Source: Candidatus Limivicinus faecipullorum
GTDB taxonomy: Bacteria > Bacillota > Clostridia > Oscillospirales > Oscillospiraceae
Reading direction: 5' to 3'
Assembly: GCA_018711755.1 (NCBI GenBank)
Contig: DVHY01000133.1
Coordinates: 1-5,160, forward strand
Length of the DNA stretch: 5,160 nucleotides
Part shown: positions 1-5,153 of the stretch, in pieces
Position numbering within the stretch: the first letter of the stretch is position 1
How the letters are laid out: every line of letters starts with the position of its first letter
Translations under genes and position numbers: made by a program
The notes under the pieces: model-generated
Told to the model about the DNA's origin: nothing
The model's input: only the letters and a program-made list of their open reading frames with translations
Database searches by the model: none

Positions 1-19
1 CTGTGCGGCAGGCAAGACC
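1..19 (+). promoter_or_regulatory. Partial RAT (ribonucleic antiterminator) site, 3' half
   Basis: The window starts with CTG, a five-base loop TGCGG, then CAGGCAAGACC. The CTG (1-3) can pair with CAG (9-11), and CAGGCAAGACC closely matches the 3' half of RAT sites bound by SacY, SacT and LicT-type antiterminators as I remember them (the sacB site ends in the same way). The 5' half, expected to read roughly GG(A/T)TTGTTA, lies outside the window. The last six bases (14-19) are also the start of the 5' arm of the terminator that follows, which is the standard mutually exclusive arrangement. The gene directly downstream encodes a protein of exactly the family that binds RATs, so autoregulation is the natural reading. 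The main uncertainty is the missing half. Confidence 0.78.
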
Positions 20-64
20 ATATTTAAGGCAATTTTTCATATGCGCCTTGAGTATGGTCTTTTT
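14..64 (+). terminator. Leader intrinsic terminator overlapping the RAT
   Basis: Bases 14-30 pair with 45-61: nine perfect pairs at the base (AAGACCATA with TATGGTCTT), then a run including two G-U pairs, closed by AAGGC with GCCTT. The loop is 31-44. A run of five T follows at 60-64, with more T at 66-69. This is a convincing Rho-independent terminator. It sits between the upstream promoter region (not in the window) and the antiterminator gene, and its 5' arm overlaps the RAT, so it is most likely a conditional leader terminator. It could alternatively end an upstream transcript, but the RAT overlap argues against that. Confidence 0.85.
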
Positions 65-88
65 ATTTTCACTCGAGATATATGTGCC

Positions 89-95
89 GGGGGGG
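89..95 (+). promoter_or_regulatory. Ribosome binding site that selects the GTG start
   Basis: A run of seven G lies seven bases before the GTG codon at 103. An in-frame ATG at 82 exists, but it lies upstream of this G run and would add seven residues (MCRGGKT) with no counterpart in LicT or its relatives. The GTG start gives the family's canonical N-terminus beginning MKVIKCINNN. Confidence 0.7.
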
Positions 96-102
96 CAAAA
101 CG

Positions 103-933
103 GTGAAGGTAATCAAATGCATCAACAACAATGTGATCAGCTGCTGCGGTGAAGACGGACGAGAGATGGTGGCCATGGGCCGGGGTCTGGGCTTCTCCGT
201 GCGCCCGGGAGATGAGATAGACGACAGCCGGGTGGAGAAACTTTTCCGTATGGAGAACACCGAGCAGACCCAAAAACTCACGGACCTGTTTGCAAGCCTT
301 CCCTCCAGAGAGGTGGAGCTGTGCAGCCGTATCGTGGACAGGGCTATGGAGAACCTGGGCAAGCTCAGCCCCAGCGTCTATTTGACCCTTACCGACCATG
401 TGTGTTTTGCCATAGAGCGCAGACGCCAGGGAATAGTATTTCAAAACAGCCTCCTTGCTGAGGTAAAGTTCTTCTATCCCAGGGAATATGCCATGGGTAA
501 ATATGCTCTGGAACTTATAGCTGACGAGCTGGAAATCCAGTTCGGGGATGATGAAGCGGCAAATATTGCGCTGCATCTGGTAAATGCCGAGTATGAAAAC
601 ACCATCAGCGACACAATACGTATTACCTCAAGTCTCCACGATATCCTTACAATGCTGAGCTCCTGCAAGGAAATTAAATTTGACACGGGCAGCATTTTTT
701 ACAATGAGTTTACCGTACAGCTCAAATTCCTGGTTTTCCGGGCCTTTGACAAAGCCATTTACAGCAGGGAAGACCCGATCATAGTGGAGGCCGTGCGCCG
801 CTGCTTCCCCAAGGAGTTCGCCTGTGCCGAAAGAATATCCCAGCTGATCTATGAACGCTGCGGCACACGGCTCCCCATGGAGGAACTGGCTTACCTTGCC
901 GCCAGCATCCGCCGCACGTGCCGGGACAATTGA
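103..933 (+). CDS. licT: BglG/LicT-family transcription antiterminator with PRD domains
   Basis: Encodes a 276-residue RNA-binding antiterminator, the usual family length, starting at GTG 103. The N-terminal CAT RNA-binding domain (about 1-56) shows the hallmark INNNVIS and the MGRGLGF motif. PRD1 (about 65-170) keeps both phosphorylatable histidines: H99 in TDHVCFAI and H158 in IALHLVNAE, matching LicT H100 and H159. PRD2 (about 171-276) aligns without gaps, but the two expected histidines are gone: Q206 in TVQLKF (LicT H207) and S268 in LAASIRR (LicT H269). In the family, EIIB phosphorylates PRD1 to inactivate the protein, and HPr phosphorylates PRD2 to activate it. Here only the first input looks possible. 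The likely target is the RAT at the left end, so it should control its own operon. Symbol is by family resemblance; a GlcT- or NagE-specific name may be better. Confidence 0.9.
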   Translation: MKVIKCINNNVISCCGEDGREMVAMGRGLGFSVRPGDEIDDSRVEKLFRMENTEQTQKLTDLFASLPSREVELCSRIVDRAMENLGKLSPSVYLTLTDHVCFAIERRRQGIVFQNSLLAEVKFFYPREYAMGKYALELIADELEIQFGDDEAANIALHLVNAEYENTISDTIRITSSLHDILTMLSSCKEIKFDTGSIFYNEFTVQLKFLVFRAFDKAIYSREDPIIVEAVRRCFPKEFACAERISQLIYERCGTRLPMEELAYLAASIRRTCRDN

Positions 934-960
934 CGGGAATAAGAAAATTTAAGATATAGG
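930..960 (+). promoter_or_regulatory. Candidate internal promoter before crr
   Basis: TTGACG (930-935, five of six matches to the -35 consensus) overlaps the stop codon of the antiterminator gene. It is followed by an AT-rich stretch and TATAGG (955-960, four of six matches to the -10) at a 19-base spacing, slightly longer than the ideal 17. A promoter here would let crr-ptsI-ptsH be made without antitermination, which is sensible for general PTS proteins. The 59-base gap before crr is the largest gap in the cluster apart from the one before nagE. The match is weak enough to arise by chance in AT-rich DNA. Confidence 0.3.
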
Positions 961-992
961 TGAATCCAAATTAAAAGAAAGGACGCAGCATT

Positions 993-1484
993 ATGGGTTT
1001 TTTTGACAAGCTTTTTTCCGGAAAATCCAAGGAAACTGAGTTGGGGGCTCCGGCAGCCGGAGAGGCAGTGCCTATTGGGGAAGTGAGCGACCCCACTTTC
1101 GGTGAGGAGATACTTGGCAAGGGCGTGGCCATCCGGCCCTCTGGCAATCAGATATTCTCACCCTGCGACGCCACAGTGGACCTGATGTTCGACACGGGCC
1201 ATGCAGTCAGCCTGAAGGGAGACGAGGGCGCAGAGATACTCATTCATGTGGGCCTGGAGACAGTATCTCTGAAAGGCAAGCATTTCAAGGTCTTTGCCAA
1301 GACCGATGAACACGTGTCCAAGGGACAGCTGCTTATAGAGTTCGACCGAGAGGCAATAGCTGCCGAGGGCTACGACACTATCACACCCATGGTCATATGC
1401 AACACGGCGGATTATCAGTCCGTCAATGCCTACACAGGAAAGACCGTTTCTCCCGGCGACACCGTGCTGGGCCTGGTAAAGTAG
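993..1484 (+). CDS. crr: PTS EIIA component, glucose family (free-standing)
   Basis: A 163-residue cytosolic phosphocarrier that takes phosphate from HPr and passes it to the EIIB domain. The pair H70 (FDTGHAVS) and H85 (ILIHVGLETVSLKGKHF) is spaced 15 residues apart, exactly as H75 and H90 in E. coli EIIA-Glc, and H85 is the predicted phosphorylation site. The N-terminus MGFFDKLFSGKSK resembles the MGLFDKL tail of E. coli Crr, which forms a membrane-associating amphipathic helix. The core motif GKGVAIRPSGN is typical of the family. An AAAGGA ribosome site lies nine bases before the ATG. The IICB gene in the same cluster has no fused EIIA domain, so this protein is its obvious partner. Free-standing Crr is common in proteobacteria; many Firmicutes carry this domain fused to the permease. 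Confidence 0.93.
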   Translation: MGFFDKLFSGKSKETELGAPAAGEAVPIGEVSDPTFGEEILGKGVAIRPSGNQIFSPCDATVDLMFDTGHAVSLKGDEGAEILIHVGLETVSLKGKHFKVFAKTDEHVSKGQLLIEFDREAIAAEGYDTITPMVICNTADYQSVNAYTGKTVSPGDTVLGLVK

Positions 1485-1499
1485 GGGAGGGCCGTAAAT

Positions 1500-3113
1500 A
1501 TGCAGGAAGGGACCGGCAAGCCGGTATTCTCCGGCGTTGCCATCGGCAAAGCCTACGTATACGACCCCAGGCAGAACGAATTGCCTGCCTCCTGCGGGGA
1601 CAGCGAACTTGAACTGGAGAAGTTCAACGCCGCCAGGGAGACTGCCAGGGAGCAGCTGGGCACTCTGTTTGACAAGACCAGCAGCGAGATAGGCGAGGAG
1701 CAGGCAATGATACTGGACGTACAGATAATGATGCTGGACGACCTGGATTTTATTGAGAGCGCACAGGACATGATAGCCGGCGGGGCCAGTGCAGCCCAGG
1801 CCGCCCATGATGCGGGCGACGCCTTCAGCGCAGCCTTTGCCGCCATGGACGATGAGTACATGAAGGCCCGGGCGGTGGACGTAAAGGACATGTCCCGCCG
1901 TCTAGTGGATATCCTCTGCGGCGGACACGGGGGTTTCCATATGGATGAGCCGGGCATCCTCGTGGCTGAGGACCTGACTCCCAGTGAAACAGTGCAGCTG
2001 CCAAAGGACAAGATACTGGCCTTCGTCACCCGCCAGGGCTCGGCCAACAGCCATACAGCCATTCTGGCCAGGATAATGAATATACCCACTCTGGTGCAGA
2101 CGGATATCAGCATCTCCCCGGAGATCAACGGAAAGCTCATGATAGTGGACGGCTACGACGGCCGTTACTATATAGACCCGGACCCCGCCGTGGTCAGCTC
2201 CATGGTGGAAAAGCTCCGCAAGGCCATGGCCTACAAGGCAGAGCTGGACAAGTATCGCGGAAAGCCCAGCGTGAGCAAGAGCGGGAAAAAGGTCCTGCTG
2301 TGTGCAAATATCGGTTCTGCCCAGGATGTGCGCTATGCCCTGGAGGGAGATGCCGAGGGCGTGGGCCTTATGCGCAGCGAATTCCTCTACCTGGGCAGAG
2401 ACAGTTTCCCCACCGAGGAGGAGCTTTACCAGGCCTACAGAAGCGTGGCGGAGCAGCTAAACGGACGTCCCCTGGTGATCCGCACTCTGGACATCGGCGC
2501 CGACAAGCAGGCCGATTATTTCGGCCTGGAGCATGAGGAGAACCCTGCCTTGGGATACAGAGGAATACGTATCTGCCTGACCAGGGAGGATATATTCAGA
2601 CCGCAGATGCGGGCCATATACCGTGCCGCCGTCCATGGGCCGGTGAGCGCTATGTTTCCCATGATAATCTCTGTGGACGAGGTGCGGCAGATAAAGGAAT
2701 TCTGCCGGAAGATACAGAGCGAGCTGTATGCGGAGAACATCCCCTTCGGGGAGGTGGAGCTGGGCATCATGATAGAGACCCCAGCCGCCGCCATTATCAG
2801 CCGGGACCTGGCAAAAGAAGTATCTTTCTTCAGCGTGGGCACCAACGACCTTACTCAGTACACCCTGGCTATAGACCGCCAGAACGCCAGGCTGGAAGCC
2901 TTCCACGACGCTCACCACCCGGCCATACTGTCCCTGCTGCGCACCATAGCGGAAAACGCCCACGCCGAGGGAATCTGGGCCGGCATTTGCGGAGAATTGG
3001 GGGCAGACCTGAGTCTAACGGATGCCTTCCTGGAGATGGGCTATGACGAGTTGTCCGTGTCCCCAGGTAAGATCCTGGCGCTAAGAAAAAAAGTTTGCGA
3101 AAGCGAGGCATAA
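1500..3113 (+). CDS. ptsI: PTS enzyme I (phosphoenolpyruvate-protein phosphotransferase)
   Basis: A 537-residue cytosolic enzyme that autophosphorylates from PEP and passes the phosphate to HPr. The N-terminal half holds the helical HPr-binding part and the swivelling phosphohistidine domain, with catalytic H185 in GSANSHTAILAR. The C-terminal PEP-binding barrel carries the family signatures GVGLMRSEFLYL (R292), RTLDIGADK (R328), LGYRGIR (R354), FPMIISVDEV, GIMIETPAAA (E426, Mg2+ ligand), SVGTNDLTQYTLAIDR (D450 Mg2+ ligand, R460) and AGICGEL (C497, equivalent to E. coli C502). No catalytic residue is missing. It ends about 30 residues earlier than the E. coli (575) and B. subtilis (570) enzymes, soon after the last barrel elements. 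A GGGGAGG ribosome site (1484-1490) touches the crr stop codon, so translation is tightly spaced. It precedes ptsH, the reverse of the usual order. Confidence 0.97.
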   Translation: MQEGTGKPVFSGVAIGKAYVYDPRQNELPASCGDSELELEKFNAARETAREQLGTLFDKTSSEIGEEQAMILDVQIMMLDDLDFIESAQDMIAGGASAAQAAHDAGDAFSAAFAAMDDEYMKARAVDVKDMSRRLVDILCGGHGGFHMDEPGILVAEDLTPSETVQLPKDKILAFVTRQGSANSHTAILARIMNIPTLVQTDISISPEINGKLMIVDGYDGRYYIDPDPAVVSSMVEKLRKAMAYKAELDKYRGKPSVSKSGKKVLLCANIGSAQDVRYALEGDAEGVGLMRSEFLYLGRDSFPTEEELYQAYRSVAEQLNGRPLVIRTLDIGADKQADYFGLEHEENPALGYRGIRICLTREDIFRPQMRAIYRAAVHGPVSAMFPMIISVDEVRQIKEFCRKIQSELYAENIPFGEVELGIMIETPAAAIISRDLAKEVSFFSVGTNDLTQYTLAIDRQNARLEAFHDAHHPAILSLLRTIAENAHAEGIWAGICGELGADLSLTDAFLEMGYDELSVSPGKILALRKKVCESEA

Positions 3114-3116
3114 AAG

Positions 3117-3377
3117 ATGAAGGAAATCAAATACACCGTTACCGACCCTCTGGGCATACACGCCCGCCCTGCCGGACTGCTTGTGAAGGAAGCAGCCAAA
3201 TATGCCAGCAAGGTGAGCATTTCAGTTGGCGGCGGCGCAGCCGTGGACGCCAAGCGGATAATGGGAGTTATGAGGTTGGCGGTAAAGCAGGGAATGGAGA
3301 TTACCATGAGCTTTGACGGCTCCGACGAGGAGGCTGCCTCTGCCAATATGGAGGCCTTTTTGAAGGCAAATCTGTAA
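3117..3377 (+). CDS. ptsH: HPr phosphocarrier protein lacking the regulatory serine
   Basis: An 86-residue HPr, the normal family length. The active-site motif GIHARPAG gives H15 (phosphorylated by enzyme I) and R17. The second family signature, which in Firmicutes reads like LKSIMGVMSL with Ser46 as the target of HPr kinase/phosphorylase, here reads AKRIMGVMRL: arginine (residue 47, codon CGG at 3255-3257) sits in the serine position. The protein should therefore carry phosphate in sugar transport but should not be able to act as a Ser-P corepressor for CcpA. GAGG at 3105-3108, inside the end of ptsI, is eight bases before the ATG, and only three bases separate the two genes, so translational coupling is likely. 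A second, conventional HPr elsewhere in the genome is possible. Confidence 0.96.
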   Translation: MKEIKYTVTDPLGIHARPAGLLVKEAAKYASKVSISVGGGAAVDAKRIMGVMRLAVKQGMEITMSFDGSDEEAASANMEAFLKANL

Positions 3378-3394
3378 TTTTCTTCGTAGCAAAC

Positions 3395-3420
3395 GGGACA
3401 GGCTGTGGGCCGGCCTGCCC
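3395..3420 (+). other. GC-rich hairpin between ptsH and nagE
   Basis: GGG (3395-3397) and CAGGC (3399-3403) pair with GCCTG (3413-3417) and CCC (3418-3420), with a single bulged A at 3398. A further T-G and G-C pair tighten the loop to about five bases. No T-run follows, so it is not a standard intrinsic terminator. It could be an mRNA-processing or 3'-end stabilising stem that gives ptsH and nagE different expression levels, or a weak attenuator. The function is inferred only from position. Confidence 0.5.
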
Positions 3421-3477
3421 CTGCTGAATAGAGAGACCTGAGAGACAATAAATTATAATTATTTAGGAAAGAGAGGA
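3421..3477 (+). promoter_or_regulatory. nagE leader: TATAAT box and ribosome binding site
   Basis: A perfect TATAAT occurs at 3454-3459 within an AT-rich run that stands out from its GC-rich surroundings. No recognisable -35 element is present at 16-18 bases upstream; that stretch is purine-rich and holds a 7-base direct repeat GAGAGAC at 3431-3437 and 3440-3446. If TATAAT is a real -10, transcription would begin about 20 bases before the nagE ATG. The ribosome site GAGAGGA (3471-3477) is eight bases from the ATG at 3486. A second ATG follows immediately at 3489; the first has the better spacing. The promoter call is tentative, the ribosome site is firm. Confidence 0.4.
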
Positions 3478-3485
3478 ACAATCAA

Positions 3486-4928
3486 ATGATGAGATTCCTG
3501 CAGAGACTTGGAAAGTCCCTGATGCTTCCCGTGGCTTGCCTGCCCATAGGCGGCATACTCATGGGCATAGGTTACTGGATAGACCCCGCAGGCTGGGGCG
3601 CCAACAGCGTTCTGGCAATGCTGCTTATCAAGGCCGGTGGCATTCTAATCGACAACATGGCCATCCTGTTTGCCCTGGGTGTTGCCGTAGGCATGTCCAA
3701 GGACCAGGAGGGTACCTCCGCTTTGGCAGCCATAATCTCCTGGCTCACCATCCAGACCATGCTCAGCGCTGGCGTGCTGTCCGTGGTCATGGGTGTTCCC
3801 ACCGAGGAAGTCCCCGCTGCCTTCGGTAAAATCAACAACCAGTTCATAGGCATCACCTGCGGCCTTATCTCCGCCGGGTGCTACAACAAGTTCTATCAGA
3901 CCAAGATGCCGGACTTCTTGGGCTTCTTCGGCGGCCGCCGTTTCGTCCCGATTATGACGGTGGTCTTCACTCTGATAGCCTGTATCCCCCTCTACTTCGT
4001 ATGGCCTGTTGTCTACAATGCCTTGGTGTGGCTGGGCGAGAGCATCATCGGCCTGGGCGCCATCGGCGCAGGCATCTATGGTTTCCTGAACCGTCTGCTC
4101 ATCCCCGTTGGACTGCACCACGCCCTCAACAGCGTGTTCTGGTTTGACGTGGCCAATATTAGCGATATCGGCAAGTTCTGGGGTACTGTTGAAGGCGGCG
4201 TCCTTGGCCAGACCGGTATGTATCAGGCGGGCTTCTTCCCCGTGATGATGTTTGGTCTCCCCGCTGCTGCTCTGGCAATGTACACCACTGCCAAAACCAC
4301 CAAGAGGAAGGTAGCCGGAGGCATACTCCTCTCCGCCGCTCTCTGTTCCTTCTTCACCGGCGTTACCGAGCCCCTGGAGTTCTCCTTCATGTTCCTGGCT
4401 CCCGTGCTTTACTTCACTCACGCCGTTCTCACCGGCATTTCCGTGGCTATCGTGGCGGCCCTGCCCATCCGTGCAGGCTTCCAGTTCAGCGCAGGCTTTG
4501 TTGACTGGTTCCTGTCCTTCAAGGCCCCCTTTGCCATGAATCCCCTGCTGCTGATACCCATCGGCCTGGCCTTCTTCGTGGTCTACTTCCTTATCTTCCG
4601 CATCATTATTGTCAAGATGGATCTGAAGACTGTGGGCCGTGAGGATGACGACAACTCCGCCGAGCTTAAGATAGAGCTCTCCAACAGCAACTATGCCGAG
4701 CTGGCCAAGGCCCTGCTGGCTGCCGTAGGCGGAGCGGGCAACATCAAGAGCGTGGACAACTGCATCACCCGTCTGCGTCTGGAGGTCAAGGATCGCCTGC
4801 TGGTAGATGAGAAGGCCATCAAGGCCACCGGCGTCGCCGGCGTCATCCGCCCGGGCAAGACTGCCGTGCAGATAATCATCGGACCTAAGGTGCAGTTCGT
4901 GGCCGATGAGTTCAAGAAACTGGTATAA
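3486..4928 (+). CDS. nagE: PTS EIICB permease, N-acetylglucosamine type
   Basis: A 480-residue membrane transporter that imports and phosphorylates its sugar. Residues 1 to about 385 form the EIIC membrane domain, with many hydrophobic segments (for example about 13-32, 42-70, 79-103, 151-180, 245-265, 300-330, 350-375). It shows FFGGRRFVPI, the NRLLIPVGLHHALNSVFWF segment (H211, H212), FFPVMMFGLPAAALAMY and TGVTEPLEF (E295, E298). Residues from about 402 form EIIB, with the phosphorylated cysteine C426 in DNCITRLRL. The phrases NRLLIP, ALNSVFWFDVA and SGFVDW-like SAGFVDWF match NagE/NagP better than glucose permeases, so GlcNAc is the likelier substrate, though glucose cannot be excluded. 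No EIIA domain follows, unlike E. coli NagE; Crr encoded upstream should supply it. No nagA or nagB is in the window. Confidence 0.9.
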   Translation: MMRFLQRLGKSLMLPVACLPIGGILMGIGYWIDPAGWGANSVLAMLLIKAGGILIDNMAILFALGVAVGMSKDQEGTSALAAIISWLTIQTMLSAGVLSVVMGVPTEEVPAAFGKINNQFIGITCGLISAGCYNKFYQTKMPDFLGFFGGRRFVPIMTVVFTLIACIPLYFVWPVVYNALVWLGESIIGLGAIGAGIYGFLNRLLIPVGLHHALNSVFWFDVANISDIGKFWGTVEGGVLGQTGMYQAGFFPVMMFGLPAAALAMYTTAKTTKRKVAGGILLSAALCSFFTGVTEPLEFSFMFLAPVLYFTHAVLTGISVAIVAALPIRAGFQFSAGFVDWFLSFKAPFAMNPLLLIPIGLAFFVVYFLIFRIIIVKMDLKTVGREDDDNSAELKIELSNSNYAELAKALLAAVGGAGNIKSVDNCITRLRLEVKDRLLVDEKAIKATGVAGVIRPGKTAVQIIIGPKVQFVADEFKKLV

Positions 4929-4961
4929 AACCAAACTGGCATGAAGCCATAGTTACATAGA

Positions 4962-4982
4962 GGGGTCTGGCCCACAGGCCCC
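4962..4982 (+). other. Hairpin just after nagE
   Basis: GGGGTCTG (4962-4969) pairs with CAGGCCCC (4975-4982) through eight pairs including one T-G, leaving the loop GCCCA. No T-run follows, so it is unlikely to terminate alone. Its position 34 bases after the nagE stop and just before a strong terminator suggests a 3'-end protecting stem or simply part of a structured 3' untranslated region. Confidence 0.45.
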
Positions 4983-4997
4983 GATATGAAAAGCAAA

Positions 4998-5031
4998 AGA
5001 GGGTCCCGGCGGTTTTCCGCCGGGACCCTTT
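4998..5031. terminator. Main operon terminator, probably bidirectional
   Basis: AGGGTCCCGGCGG (5000-5012) and CCGCCGGGACCCT (5017-5029) form a perfect 13-base-pair stem with a TTTT loop, extendable by a G-T and an A-T pair. On the plus strand only TTT follows directly, a short U-tract, but the stem is very stable. On the minus strand the stem is followed by a T-rich run (complement of the A-rich 4989-4999), so it could also stop transcription entering from the right. It is the natural end of the nagE transcript. Confidence 0.9.
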
Positions 5032-5037
5032 CAGCTT

Positions 5038-5067
5038 GTCAAAAAAGCCCTCACAGGCTTTTTTGAC
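5038..5067. terminator. Second perfect inverted repeat, terminator-like
   Basis: GTCAAAAAAGCC (5038-5049) and GGCTTTTTTGAC (5056-5067) are perfect 12-base inverted repeats around the loop CTCACA. The T-run is inside the 3' arm, so an alternative short GCC/GGC stem followed by six T would act as a weak terminator in either direction. It lies only nine bases after the main terminator stem. It may be a backup terminator or belong to the structured block that continues to the right. Confidence 0.6.
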
Positions 5068-5077
5068 TGCGCTTCTC

Positions 5078-5153
5078 CCGCCAAGCATTTTGCCCTTGGC
5101 AAAATGCTGCTTCGCTCGAAAAGCCTTGAAAAATCAAGCCTTTTCTGTGGCGG
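5078..5153. repeat. Nested inverted repeats forming a possible three-way junction
   Basis: An outer stem CCGCCA (5078-5083) with TGGCGG (5148-5153) encloses two hairpins. The first is perfect, AGCATTTTGCC (5084-5094) with GGCAAAATGCT (5098-5108), loop CTT, and stacks directly on the outer stem. The second pairs 5118-5129 with 5134-5145 through 11 pairs and one C-C mismatch, loop AAAA. No open reading frame of note covers the segment. Such compact, symmetric, non-coding DNA between operons is typical of dispersed repeats (REP- or MITE-like) or structured RNA. Dispersed copies cannot be shown from a single window, so the repeat label is an inference. Confidence 0.45.

Noticed and set aside
82..102. 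ATG at 82 as the start of the antiterminator
   Set aside because: It would add seven residues absent from the family and place the strong G-rich ribosome site inside the gene; GTG at 103 gives the canonical N-terminus.
1048..1062. CTCCGG / CCGGAG hairpin early in crr
   Set aside because: It falls in the Gly/Ala/Pro-rich linker codons of EIIA, where such GC palindromes arise from codon composition.
1512..1525. ACCGG-CAAG-CCGGT hairpin in the first codons of ptsI
   Set aside because: Only five pairs, leaves the ribosome site and start codon open, and is within normal coding sequence; no reason to call it regulatory.
1158..2140. Long minus-strand open frames across crr and ptsI
   Set aside because: They overlap strongly conserved coding sequence, show no family motif and have low-complexity Ser/Ala/Leu composition typical of antisense frames in GC-rich genes.
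3378..3485. A second RAT before nagE
   Set aside because: I looked for CAGGCAA(A/G)ACC and a TTGTTACTG-like partner in this gap; only CAGGC within a different hairpin occurs, with no match to the RAT core.
3645..4934. A 429-residue open frame on the minus strand, antisense to nagE
   Set aside because: It is the exact opposite of a well-conserved permease gene, has no ribosome site and no recognisable domain, and its composition (rich in Gly, Glu, His, Asp) is what the reverse complement of membrane-protein codons produces.
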